64,000 bases of DNA, taken from Archegozetes longisetosus (lineage: Eukaryota; Arthropoda; Arachnida; Sarcoptiformes; Trhypochthoniidae). A program made the position numbers and the translations under genes. Positions 43,000 to 55,983 of this stretch are shown in pieces. A model generated the notes under the pieces. It was not told the DNA's origin and searched no databases. It was given only the letters and a program-made list of their open reading frames with translations. Position 1 is the stretch's first letter; each line of letters begins with the position of its first letter. The stretch covers positions 5,387,180 to 5,451,179 of the forward strand of contig JAEMBT020000009.1 of assembly GCA_018873245.2 (NCBI GenBank), written 5' to 3'.

Positions 43000-45590
43000 A
43001 ATATGAACAATGATATTCGATATTAAAGCTACAGTCAGCTATATTTTAGTTCAAAAATAGAACTAATCTTGAGTTCACTAAATTTATTGATCCACTTAAG
43101 ATCTCAAATATTCTGTTGAAACTTATTCAGTTGCAATATTTAACTTGAGTCCAAAAGAGCATGTAACGTCTTTAATATAAAAGAAATTTATAATTTTATT
43201 TTTATCTATTTGCAAGCTTTACATCTCATTATCGAACTTATACTTTTGATAACTAGGTTGCTTATTTTTAGAACCTATAAAATAAAAAATATTTAGTTTG
43301 CAATATTTACTCATAAATTTCACATCAATTATTAGTCTCTAAAAATATAATATTCAAAGAGAATCATAATAATGTGCATTTTATTCAAGAAGACTAGCTT
43401 ATTCCAAAAATGTGAATTTTACTTCTAAATTATTTGTGATTGGCCTGAATATCGTAAAGAAATATTCTTCGAATGTGTTGAATTTAAACTACAGAATATC
43501 CTGAATATAGTGATCGAGTTGATGCAGTTAATAGCGTTCTCTATGACTATGATTTACTACAAATGTTTCTCATTCAAAATACTAACTCTATAACTACAGC
43601 TTTAGCCAGCGGAAGGTTAGTGAGATATAGCCTCCTAAAGGCTTTTCAAAATTTTAGTGTAAGTCTTTCTTGAAAAAGCTATTGCAGAAACTTTAAAACA
43701 GCATTTAAAAACTAAAATGCTATTGTCAAAATCAATAAAAGTAATACTACAAAATTGTTTCAAAAACCATAAATTAAAATGAAGTAGATGTGAATGATAG
43801 AAATCATTGAATTTTATACTTTGATCAATTAAATTATCGAACATAATAAACAACTGATGGCTTTAATCGAAGAGTAGCCTCTGCTCCTTTACAAAGATCG
43901 TTAAATGGCTTAATTAATTTGCAATTTTCTGATGAATCAGTAGTGATATATTCTTCAATTCAATATTAAAATTCATCGCAAAATATTTTTTAAACTAATG
44001 ATTTATTGATAAAATACTATATTTAAAAAGTTGACTTAGTCCACTTGTAATAAGTTAAATCAAAACATTTCACATTCAACACAAATTATATTCTTAGAAT
44101 AAAAAATGAAAATTTTTTCACCTATACAAAATCTCTACAATTTATTTTATTCGATATTTAAATACAATTAAAGATTATTAATCTTATGATTTTAATAATT
44201 CTATTTTCTTTACTGACAGATTTTGCTATCTTTATATTAGATCCTTTTTAAAAATATCGTGAACATTTCTTGTGTTATAGAAGTAGACATAGTTTCTAAA
44301 GAATATAAAGTTACGTAAAATTTAGAATCGGATTTAGATATGTGTTTGATAAGCTTTTGAATATCTAAAAGATTGTCAAGTGAAACGGCAAACTTTCTTA
44401 TAAGCTAATCATAAGTCATTCAAATAATTTCCAAATTTATGAGTATCAAAATCAGTTTTGAATAATTCAAATGGGATGCCATATTCTGAATATAAAGAGA
44501 TAGAAATTCTCGTATCAGTTCCAGTGAATCGAATTTTTTCTAAAATTATTGTTATAATAATCAATATTAATTTAATAAACCTGTTTATTATGATAGGGGG
44601 CTCATTTGTCCTGGACAAATTTGATTAATAATGATTCAATTTCTGATCTAAATACTCGAACTTTTTCTTAGGGTTTTCTTAAGTCCTTTTAATTTTCTAA
44701 GCGTTAGAGAGAGGCTACTCTTCGGCCAATGCCTTCAATTCTTTCAATAAAATATCAAAACATTTGCAATCAAATAGTTCTCAAATGTTTTGAAATTTGT
44801 CTTCAATAACGATTTATTTCTAATAAATTTTTGTTTAAACTACTCAACAAATAATTTAAAATTTATTAATATTTACTGATATCAAATAGTTAATAAAAAC
44901 GTTTCAATAAATTTAGTCACTATTATTATGCCGTTATGGTTCGAGCTCGTAAACCTAAACGCATAACTGGGGACTAAAATAACTATTTACTCAGAACTCT
45001 GAAACATAATTTCTATTAAATTCTCAGTAATATTAAACTTTGATTGCAATCTTTTATTTTCTTTAAAAATTATAAGTATTTAAAATAATATTTAATAAAA
45101 ATATCGGGATGCCGAAAATTATTTTACTTTTATGTTGCTAAACCAGGAGAGCAGTGATACATAAATGAATCAAAAGACCATTGACCAAATAGTACATTAA
45201 CAAACAACCATTGAGAAAGACTAAAGTTTGAAGTCATTTAGAGATTATTATTCAATACGAAAACAAATCTTAACAAAGACTTATTGCCAAACAGCAAGAC
45301 TTAAATTTATAATACACATCATTTTAAAGTATACCCTCCCCCGAATTCTATACATTGCTTACTTTGAGCGAATACTATGCAAGGTACAGTAAATTATTTC
45401 ACTTCTTACGTTGTACCTATTCAATTTTATTTATTAACGCGGAATAGGAAACTCAACCTAACCTGATCTAACTTAATTCAACCTAATTTGGATTTGAAAA
45501 ATTTTTTATTCCTTATCTTTAGTTAGGTATTTAGATTTATATCTACTTTTGATATCAGTCTTATCCCTTCAATGAGGGCAGTCTGTAACT
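43000..45590. other. duplicated flank, then intergenic; no gene seen
   Basis: 43000-43860 resembles the upstream flanks of copies B and C. The minus frames at 43635-43853 and 44409-44618 show no family features and lie in this AT-rich flank. 45455-45495 contains CAACCTAACCTGATCTAAC, another TTAGG-like patch. Confidence 0.4.
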
Positions 45591-45619
45591 TCTCCCCATT
45601 TGCAGCGGATTTGTCTATT

Positions 45620-46130
45620 ATAATTATTGCTCTACTCACCGAGTACTGTCTGTATACCAAGTTTGGCGCCGATATGCCGCAGAGTCTATTTTTGTAAATA
45701 ACCCTACTCATACTTTTGAAAGATTATAACTCCGCCACCTTTGATTTGCGGTGGATACGTCCAATATGTTTTTGCTCTACACATCGTTTACTATCTGTAT
45801 AACAAACTTGGTATCGATATACTGCATGAGTCTGCTCTAAAGAATAGCTCTATAGAGATTTAATTGGGTCGAAAGGTACTAAACGGTAAGAACGCCCATA
45901 AAAATCAGGGAATGAGTCAAATCGATAATACTCAATGAGATAAATCAATTGATTTTAAAAACAATCAGCTATGCTCACTGGTTGAAGAGATACGCCCCTT
46001 TTTATATAGAAACTTATAGCTTCGCTAGTGGATAGGCGGGGCTTAGTAAAAATCGGGGAATGATTGAAATCAACAGTGCTCAACGAGACAAATCGATTAA
46101 TGTAAGAATCATTAAGCCACGCCTACTAGT
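45620..46130. repeat. degenerate tandem repeats
   Basis: Two repeat families are visible. First, 45627-45700 and 45768-45840 share TTGCTCTAC, ACTRTCTGTATA, CAAAYTTGG, CGATATRC and GAGTCT in the same order (period about 140 bp). Second, 45897-45965 and 46045-46115 share TAAAAATCRGGGAATGA, AAATCRAYA and GAGAYAAATCRATT (period about 148 bp). There is a short hairpin CCGCCACC/GGTGG near 45733-45755. Both pairs together suggest an old, longer duplicated unit. Confidence 0.6.
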
Positions 46131-46139
46131 TTAGGTTAT

Positions 46140-47600
46140 GATTAATTTTTATTTCTCAAAATCTGGCTCTTTTGCATAAACTGAAACCCCTTCATTAAAA
46201 GTGAAGTCTCTCAAACTCTCATTGGCTCACTTATTCAAACCGAGTCTATATAAAGGCATGCAAGTAAGCGTCAATTCATTTATTAAACTGTTATTTGATT
46301 TTTGAGACCTTGACTGAAATTTCTATTCTTTTAGCTAAATTGATAACATTTTATAGATTTTTAAGTGAAAGTTTAAATTAAGTTTGTAAAATTCATTATA
46401 ATTTTAATTTATCGTTAGTTAACATTCTTTAAGTTATTCGCCTTAATCTCATATCCAATTCATTACAAAACTTTATGAATGGAATTATGAGATATATTCA
46501 AATCTGGAAATTTTTTCCACGATGTTAATTAAGATTTTTGTAGTTGTAAAGTTTTCGTATTTAGTCTTTAAAAATGATAACTTTATTTAAAGTTCACTGT
46601 TTGCCTACTACAATAAAAACTAAAGATAAATTCGATTAAAATCTGTATATAAGGTGTAAGAAATGCAATAAAACCCAGAAAGAGTCAGAATTATGGCGAC
46701 TTTGAAAGATTTTAATCCCCTGCTATTTTAATCCTTATAAGGTCAATATTAGAAACATTTTCACCTGTTAATTCTAAAAATAAGTACAAAAACTTGTGAA
46801 AACTTATTGCTTTACTAAACTGCAATCGACAGAAAATTGCTACTTAAACCATCATTTGATAAATAGGAAATAATCTTAATCTTTATTCCTTTACATAGTA
46901 ATTTTTATTCACATTGAACTTAATGATAACATTTCGTAATTATTAAGATTTGGTATTTATAAAATTAATATGAATTTTAGGGGTTATTACTTTAAAACGT
47001 AGTCCTAACGATCAGAGATTTTCTTTTGAATTATCGCTTTGAAACAAATTAATTTAAACTGCAGAATATTTTATTTCGATGGGATTTTATATAAGGGTTA
47101 ACGTAATGTAATAGTCAATATTCTTCCATCAATTCAATGCTACAATGTTTACAATCCATAGGATTTCAATTCAACTCAAATTTGATTTGCCTAAGACTAT
47201 TCATAGGTGAACACATTTTAGTATCAGTTTCGTATGTAGGAGACATTAATCCGTGTGAACATCAAAGTTTTGAGTAAGAGTTCAATACATTTAGTATTGT
47301 GATAAAAGAAATTATTATAGCTTTGAAATCATTACAATATTCAATTGACAGTTACTGAATATGACCCCAAAAAGAACGTAATTAACGTGGATATAAAACT
47401 CAAATTAGTTTTGTAACTTAACTAATTAAATTGAAAATACAACTTAGTTATAAAACATTTACAAGTCTTTAATATATAACTAGAAAATTATTATCAATTC
47501 TTGCATTATTTATATTAGGAATGTCTTAAATATTCATTTATTACTCGTAATTTTTTATGTTTCAAAAAGTGATTTCAAAGATAGAAAATTTGCAAATACT
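46140..47600. other. intergenic; no gene seen
   Basis: AT-rich, with no supportable gene, RNA or repeat structure. The plus-strand ORF cluster begins right after it. Confidence 0.4.
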
Positions 47601-47606
47601 TTGCTG

Positions 47607-48215
47607 ATGTCAATGGATAGCAATAATATCTCAAACTATAATTTGAGACACAATTATAGTGATATTCGACTTAATTCTGTTTCAAAACTTTTCAATATTG
47701 ATCATGAATTGTATAAAATAGTGAAAATTATCAGAGTTATCAAAAATCAATATATTTATGTGAATTGCATTTAAACAGTGCTGTGAGTTATAAGTGGATT
47801 TCAGGTAATGATTTAACTTCTAAACAAAAGACTTGTTATTAAATCCTAAGAATTACTGGTTTAAAGTAAATCAATTCAGACTTGAATTCAAACATAACCT
47901 ATTAAAGGGTTTAGTTAACCCTCGTACAGATAACTTTAAGTTTAGTGTTAATATTCACCAAGAGGTTTATGAAAACTTTTTAAAAAATATTCGTTCGTTC
48001 AAGTTTTTAATACAAACTCCAAATATAGCACAGAATTGAATGAAAATCAATTCGTAAGACTATTTGGTTTTAGTCTGAAAGACTTCGTTATTACTGACAG
48101 TAATAAACAGTCGTATTCACCGACATATCCCATATACATGAGAAAACCAAAATTTATTGCTCGCCGTAATAAATATGTAAAAATAAGTGATGAACAAGAA
48201 ATCGTATTTGTTTGA
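47607..48215 (+). pseudogene. unrecognised ORF of about 200 codons in four frame segments
   Basis: Four abutting open segments on the plus strand look like one protein interrupted by three same-direction frame changes. They are 47607-47774 (MSMDSNNISNYNLRHNYSD), about 47765-47842 (LNSAVSYKWISGND), 47833-48039 (KNYWFKVNQFRLEFKHNLL, NIHQEVYENFLKN) and 48039-48215 (NENQFVRLFGFSLKDFVITD, ending EQEIVFV). The predicted product is soluble, basic and aromatic-rich, with no signal peptide or membrane segment. The segments keep amino-acid-like composition right up to each break, so this was a real gene. I do not recognise it. A second ORF follows 52 bp later on the same strand. A mobile element or integrated viral gene is possible, but I have no motif for either. 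Confidence 0.45.
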
Positions 48216-48267
48216 AAAGTTAAATTTTAAGTTTATGGTCAGCTGTCAAAACATTTAATAAAGGTTA

Positions 48268-48579
48268 ATGTCTCAAAATAAATGTAATTCTTGTGATTTT
48301 CATATCAGAACCGTACGGTATTTAAATAATGAAAATCGACTACTTAAAAGTCAAGTGAAAAGTTTGAGAAATGATATTTCAAATCTTAATAAGCTAAACC
48401 TTACTAGTGTTAAACCGATGCAATTGGCGGAAAATCATCAGCATCGATACATATTAGATGAAATACATGAAAATCTTTCAGTATTCCTCAAAAATTTCCT
48501 GGAAAGCTATTCATTAAAACCAGGGATCACATCATTGAAATCAGGTAAGAGATTTTCCTTTTTTAATATTCAATTATAA
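48268..48579 (+). CDS. small coiled-coil protein, unrecognised
   Basis: An ATG-started frame of 103 residues follows the broken ORF on the same strand. It begins MSQNKCNSCDFHIRT (a CxxC pair), then YLNNENRLLKSQVKSLRNDI, with Leu/Val at heptad-like positions that predict a coiled coil, then a His-rich turn and another helix. A good splice donor (AAATCAG|GTAAGA at 48541-48550) sits ten codons before the stop, so the ORF may be the first exon of a spliced gene. It ends 11 bp before the piggyBac-type insertion at 48590. Pairing with the preceding ORF suggests one locus; the function is unknown. Confidence 0.45.
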   Translation: MSQNKCNSCDFHIRTVRYLNNENRLLKSQVKSLRNDISNLNKLNLTSVKPMQLAENHQHRYILDEIHENLSVFLKNFLESYSLKPGITSLKSGKRFSFFNIQL

Positions 48580-48589
48580 TTTATTTTAA

Positions 48590-49035
48590 CCCTTCGTCAC
48601 AACTGTGGGGTAAATATTCCCAACTTTTTAAAACCTCGCTAAAATCAACAAAATGTCGTCATTTCTTGAGAATTTAGGTATTGCTCAGTTATATACCTTA
48701 CTTTGAGGGACAAGAAACTTGATTAATTTAGGCTTATAGCTTGATTAAAATTTTTTCTGACATGTCTTTCTGATGACAGAAATTTGTCATAACAATGCAG
48801 TGCTCCGTTTTCACTATATTTGTCGCAGTGCCGTGATGTTGGGACTAGCAATTTGAACCACTGATGACTCTGTAGCAGATAATAATTAGAAGTGAATTAA
48901 TTAGTAAATTAGAACTTCGAAAACAAGGTTAACTTTGATTTTCAAAGCATGAGGACTAACCTAGCACAGCGTGAAAACGTGGAGTAACATTTGACCCAAC
49001 AGTTAATTTACGTTTTCAGAAGTGGTGACGAAGTG
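48590..49035. mobile_element. piggyBac-type MITE
   Basis: The left end CCCTTCGTCAC directly follows TTAA (48586-48589). The right end GTGACGAAGTG is followed by TTAT, a one-base variant of the TTAA target. Terminal repeats match at 10 of 11 positions; weaker inverted similarity (GTGGGGTAAATATT against AATGTTACTCCAC-type sequence) extends inward. It is 446 bp with no ORF. TTAA targets and CCC-starting ends are the piggyBac hallmark. Confidence 0.7.
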
Positions 49036-49039
49036 TTAT

Positions 49040-50835
49040 GACTTTATCTCATAATTACAAAACATTATTATGAGATTAGCTCTATTTTTATCAGTTTGTA
49101 TTTTAAAATTTTCAAAAACATCTTTGAACTCTAAAATTAGGAGAAATATGTCATACAATTTTAGATTTGAATATCGATAACATTTTGTAATCAATATTTT
49201 GTTCAACTCATTATTATAACTGTTAAATTGAGTTCTGCTTTCTTCAAATATATCATTTCATTAAACTTTATAACTTGAAATCTGATTTTCCTTACATTAT
49301 AAGTTATTGATTTAAAAATTGATTACAAAAACTTATCAATTTTTGTTAAACTTATTGTAAGAAAAATTTTAATTAGAGCTGTGTTTCTTTTCTATTATAT
49401 ACCTCACTACTTCTTAAAAGATTAATGTTTTGCATAAAAAAGTACTTAAAAATTGATTATCAATCGAATATGATTTTTATAATTTCAATTTTATCTTATT
49501 GTATCAATATGACAATAAATGAGTAAAATAAGTTGATTCTGTATTTAGCCAATCATTGAATTGTTTTACTGTATAAAGCTAGATTACATAATAATAGGCC
49601 ACTGCCCCAAAACGCAGTCTCAAACTTTTAGTTACTTGAGTTACCGTTTTACATGGGGGCAGCATCTCCTGACTGCCGCCAATCGCTTGTACGTTTAAAT
49701 ATAAAGGCATTTGAACATTTTAAACATGTTTTTATGCTTACATATAGTTCACACAATAGTGACCATATTAATTAAAAAAAAAACTTATTTGGGTCGAATT
49801 GCAGTACTAGTGAATTTGAGTGTTAAGGGGGTTTCTATTGTGCTGTCGTTCTCTTGTACAAATACAAGAGTTGAGTGGCTAGCTTAAAAAGTTTTTATGC
49901 TAGAATTAGATTTGCCCCACACCATTACTATCAACTCTCAAGGAATTCATTACAAGAATTTAAAAATTTTAAAGTCATTTGAATTCTAATAATAATCAGC
50001 ACTTATTTTAATAAAATGAAGTTTTTTTAATAATAAAAATAAACAAATTTTTACATTAAGTTCAACAAATGGTTTATCAAGAAAACTACTAGAATAACTT
50101 TACGTGTATCTCTTCTGAAATATTCTACAGTATTCGCCATAAATATGTGCTTATAGAAAACAAATAGGAGTTTTCTGATTGATTACTTTCACTGAATTAA
50201 GAGTACATAAGACTCATATGATAAAATAATGAGAAAAATGCACGCCAAATAAAAATAATTAGGTGCAATCAATTTCGAATTACTAGTCAATGATTAAATG
50301 CAACTTGTATGTAATTTATTAATATTTGGCCAGGTATTTCAAGAGTACAGCCAAATCCTGGCCGAAATCGACTTCTGACATTGTAACAACAGAAATTTGA
50401 AAAATTATCCGACTTTAATGTTCAGATTATTATTCTTATAAGTACTTATTTAAAGGGAACACTGTATAATTTTCTTAATGTGTATAAAATATAATGAATA
50501 TTTAAATGTATTATTCCTTTCATTTGAATAAAAAATAAAATGATCTTATTAGTCATTTAACTTTAATAATTATTGTGCGACTTTTATCTCATTCAATTTA
50601 TAGACTGACGTCAAAATAGCTGTAACTTTCGTACTCTTAAAAAAATACTACCACTCAACAATAAGCTTTCTTAAAATTCCGTATAAAAAAATTTAATTCC
50701 ATTCAGAATTTTAACTCAAATATCAGAAACCAGTTTAAAGAAAACCCATAACAGAGTAACAATAAATTGGAATCATTTGGAAAATGAAACCAAAAATTCT
50801 ATTTTTCACACAATACAAAAGCTATGAGGTTAAAG
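49040..50835. other. intergenic / 3' flank of glycerol kinase; no gene seen
   Basis: No ORF is supportable. A GC-richer patch at 49598-49690 (CCACTGCCCCAAAACGCAGT and GGGGGCAGCATCTCCTGAC) may be a transposon scrap. The region just below 50839 should hold the 3' UTR of the minus-strand glycerol kinase gene; AATAAA-type signals (TTTATT on the plus strand) are too frequent in this AT-rich DNA to choose one. Confidence 0.4.
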
Positions 50836-50838
50836 AAA

Positions 50839-53800
50839 TCAAAAATTCAACGCATGACAGCTATTATCCAAATGCTGACTCAAAATGTGAGTACCAAATG
50901 ATAACAGAACAAACATCATAAATGGCAATGAAGACAATCTTCTATAGTCTACTCTCTTCTGCTCCTGTTTCTCTACTCTAATCCATTTTCGGCTTCGACT
51001 GACTGCTAACTTCCAGGTATTAATCCTATCAAGTCTGACATCATCGGGCAATTTCGGGCGAAAAATGTCAAAATTTTTTGCATAAATCTTATGTTCTTTT
51101 GTCAGCGAAAACGTCCTCTTAGTTATAGAAAACCGCCGGGTAATCGACTCAATAATCCCGTTACCAGTATGTCCATTCATATGAGAAGTTTCCTTTTCCT
51201 GCTCAAATTCCGGTTCTGGATCTCGAAATACTTTCCAGAGCCCAGAATGATAACCGGCAACCATAGCTGCCCCTAAAGCGGTCGCTTCGGTCATCTTCGG
51301 CCTGACTATATCGGATCCAGACACATCCGCTAGTATTTGACACAACAGATCGTTACTACTCATACCGCCGTCAACTTTAATACCGCTGTTGTCCTGGCGC
51401 ATGAGAGCCAGTATGTCATTGGTCTGAAACGCAACCCCTTCGAGGGTCGCACGAACTAAATGGCATTTGCGGCTGAATTGCGAGATACCGATTATGGTTC
51501 CTGTCGCATTCGCGTCCCAATACGGAGCATAAAGTCCTTTAATTGGATGGAAATCGTATTAAATGAATTGCTTAATAAAATCTTTAAAGAACTTTTCAAA
51601 TCAAAATCATTTTCTAAAACAAATTGAGATAAAGTTATTTTCCGGTCAAATTTTTATGATCATAATTCATATCTGATTTCGAGCTCTGTATGCTTTCAGA
51701 CTATAAATAAACCTACCAAATTTCTATTTCATATTCCAAAAATATTCTCTCATTCCTATAGAAATAATCACTCTATTTATATTCCGTAATAATGAGGAAT
51801 ATTCTTTGGAGATGAATAAAATTCATGATTGAAAAAATCTTTATGAAGTTCAAGCTATTTTAGATCTAACTCTTCTTATTACTCATGAGAATTCTTCAAT
51901 ACTAATAAATTATGTAGACTACTTCATATTGATCAAGTCCTCAGAGAAAAGAACTAGTTCTTATCTTAAAAGTTATGGTAAAAATTAAAGATTAAACTAA
52001 GATTTTTAAAATTTCCCAAATTTTGAGCCTATCTTAAAGTTTTTGCAAGCAAAGTAAGAGTATATTATTAAAATAAAGCTATATCTTCTGATGTAAAAAA
52101 GCTAAAAGTTGAGAATAAATTGAAGCATCATTTATTAAATTTAGGACCTTATCGCTAATAAGAAAAACCTTTAGATCCGGAATGAAAAATTGTCGTAAAT
52201 ACCTTGAAAAGCAGGTACAAAGAAAAGTCCACCGGCACTCTGGTCCTTCTGAGCAATAGCTTCAATCTCACTATAACTAGATATGAGTTCGAGATTATCT
52301 CTAAGCCAAGTGACCGCTGCTCCAGCAATGGCAACACTGCCCTCCAGCGCATAACAGACAGGGTTTGAGCCGAACTTATAGGCAACTGTTACTATCAGTT
52401 TATTCTTTGCCTCTTTAGACACTCCTTTGAGAGCTCCATGAACGGGACCCGGACCTATGTTTTGGATTAGGAAACATCCAGTCCCATATGTGACCTTTGC
52501 CTGACCGATGTCGAAGCACTTCTGACCGACCAGTGCAGCACTTTGATCTCCGATTACACCTATTTTTATTGATGAAAGTTTCAAAAATTTTCATCTACGA
52601 TCTATTAGTCTTAATATATGATTGATATTTTCAATTTTGACTTTCTAGAGTTCATTAGTAGTTAGAAGTGCTTAGTTCATTAGTAGTTCATTAGGGTACA
52701 TTTCTCATCTCAAACTATTCAATTGTTCTACAATTTCAAGATTTATCTAAAAGTTTTTGTTTTTAACAATTTTGGCTTAGTTTTTCAAATATCAATATAA
52801 GAACTACGAAATATTAGTTTGACATTCAAGTTCTTGAACTTCAAAGTTCTTATCAGTTCTTCAACTTAAACATTGTTTTAAAGATTTCTTTCATCAGGTT
52901 TGATAAATATTTAGAAAAGTTGAAAAATCTCTCATTTGACCGTTAGTTAAGTTTAAATAAAAATCAAATTATTTCGATCAAAAAGTTAAAACTATTTATT
53001 CAGAATTCAAGGTTTTAATATTATTGAATAAACACATGCTTTTACTCTTATATACTGTTCAAGGATTAATTTAACAGCTATTCTATTCAATAAGATTATT
53101 TATAACTAAATAAATGTCTAGTCTTGTCTGAAATCGAGTTAAGACAATTTTTTATTAGTGATATAAGTCCCTAAATCAAAATATTTTTATAACGATAAAA
53201 ACGAAAATTCTTGTAGAAAGACTCTGAACAACAACTATTCTTTAGATTTTCTAAGTGTTATTTCTGTAGTGAGTTTGTAAGTAAAAAGCTGATTTATTTA
53301 CAAAATTTTAAAATTATTTTAAGATATAGAGTTTCGATTTCGAAACTACCCAAACAATTTTTTTAATAATATAAAAGGCTTCAAGTTTGATCGATCAACA
53401 CATAAGGTAATGCAAATAAGTACTGAAATGAATTAAATATCAATAATTTAAAGTTAAATTCAAGAAAAGCTATTAAGTAACTTAAACTTCTTTGAAGAAA
53501 GTTACAGAACATCTAATAATGAGTGAACAACTTTTAAACATCTATAAAATGATTAATTTTTTAAGGCTTGTGGTGCAAGATAAAGCTCAGAAAATCCGAA
53601 GTATTCTTCAAACTGCACTACTTTTAATTCGGTTTTTGGACTAGTTTTGAAAGAAAATATTTTCGAAATTCTTAAAAAATAATCTGAATATTTGATTAAA
53701 TTAATTGATAGTCTGTCTGTTTATCAAATAAGAAATATTTACTCAAGTCATGAAATTTCATGCATATTACGGAAAAGATAATCACAAACTTGTGCTTTGC

Positions 53801-55931
53801 TTGTTGGAAGATCTAAAAGTTATTCTATATATTTCTATTTAAACGATAATGAATTACTATGTCTTTATTAACATATATTAAGAAAAATAGAAACATGCTT
53901 AAACTCTTGAAATATGGGCTAAGTAACAATAATCTATCTCATTCTTATTTGAACAGTTCATCAATTAATCATGTTATACGAAGTAATTTTTCACAGGTCT
54001 ATCTAAACTATTTGTTTGCAATCTTTGAAAGCGTGTTTAAACCACGAAAATCTAGAAAAGATCTCTGATTAATTAAGGCTTTCAAAACCATCTGTATAGA
54101 AATCTAGTTATACTAGAAAAGTCAAAAGATATCTTCGCGTAGAGAGAATACAATAAAACTTCTAAACACAATTCCAGATATTTTCATTGAGTTATTTTCC
54201 ATGAAAGTTGAATTCCCTTAAACCGTAGTTTATTTCAATATTAATAAGACTCGTTGATTAATAAAGCGGTACTTTGACTGCCTTTTAATCAACTCGTCAT
54301 ATCCTCATATGCCAACATATTTTTAATTTTCCCAAAATATAAGTCCAAAAAATATTGAAAACATATTTCCCAAAAGTTGATAACAAAATACAAAACAGGA
54401 CATACCAGTAATCGGTAAATCTTTGAGCGAACCTTCTTTTATATATCCATAAAAATCAGATGAGGGTTTGATCCGAGGCAAAATTGTTTTGGGTATAGCA
54501 AAAAAGTCGAGCAAATACTGGTCCCATTGAAGAGTCTCGATATCCATCAATAAAGTTCGACTGGCATTCGTCACATCAGTTAAGTGTTGACCCGTGAGCT
54601 TCCATAAGAGCCAGGAGTCAACAGTTCCGAACATTAACCGATTTTGTTTGATAGCAGTCCGGACTTCTTCCACATTGTTGATAAGCCATTTGAGCTTAAG
54701 TGCACTGAAATATGTTGATATAGGTAGACCTGTTTTGCTCTTAAGCCAATTCAGATCACGACCTGGTATGCGATCAATTACATGATCCACTAAATCAGAT
54801 GTCCGATTGTCTAACCATACGATGCAGTTATAAAATGGCTGTCCTATTGATTTTTGAGAAAAAATTGCTTAATTATTTTTGAAAATTCAATCAATTTATA
54901 TGTTAATCTATAAAATAAATTTTCTAGTTGAAGTCCTATTCCCTAAAAATGTTTGTTTCGGGTTTGAATAATATTGATTATATTAAAATTAATCTTAAGG
55001 TTTTTATAAATTAAACTAACTGTATCTCGCATATTTTATTTAAAACCTTATTGGATCTAAATAATTTTCTTTTTTCAAATAGTTCATGTTGCATTGGCGC
55101 TTAAACTTTTATTCCTTTGAATTTTGCTTAGAATCAGAACTTTTATCAACTATCTTCTTTTGCATACAAATAAAAAACAAATACAAACAAGGTTTATGCA
55201 TCAATTGCATACTTATATAATAGTATAGAAACACATGATTTGTCATATGATATATAAATTCTTCTACCGTTTATTCTACTAAATAAATGAAAAAATTGCA
55301 ATGAATATAGAATTTCTATCCATCAATAATCATAACTGTTTGCGTAGAAAAAAACTGAATGCTAGAGAGAACTAAAATCTACTTAAAGAGCTTGTTTCAC
55401 AAATAAACTATTTTCAAGTTATAACATGTGATATTTTTCGACATAATCAATACGAAAATATAAAGTGTATCGAATTATAGCTTCTTTATTCTGACATTTT
55501 GTATAAGATAGTCACGAGTTGGGAAAGTAATGCAGTTTAAGTTTAAGTGAATAAACCTTTGTAAATGTAGCGAATCTTAATAGTATATCAATAATTCAAT
55601 AAAGTATTTAATGTATTTAACAATAAATTTTTTCTTCCCTTGATCAAACCAAAATCTATAGAACTCGGTCTAAAGCTTGTAAAACTTTATGAAAAGAAGG
55701 AAAAGAGAAAATACCTTAAGGCTATTTAACAAAACAAATTTGAGATAAACTTGAAATCGAATTATAAAAGAAACCAAACATCAAAATAGTTTTTAAAATA
55801 ACGATTATTTTCCGACTGAGTTAAACCCTAAGATCCAGAAGAATTGTATTTTTGAACTTTAAGACTAGATTTAAAGTGAAGTGGGTATCCAGTACTAAGT
55901 CCAAATTATTGATTCAAAATTTTGACTTCTT

Positions 55932-55983
<52 letters not shown>

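Noticed and set aside
51091..51276. Plus frame inside glycerol kinase exon 4
   Set aside because: Antisense shadow of a certain coding exon; likewise 54594-54785, and the out-of-frame minus reading 52155-52385.
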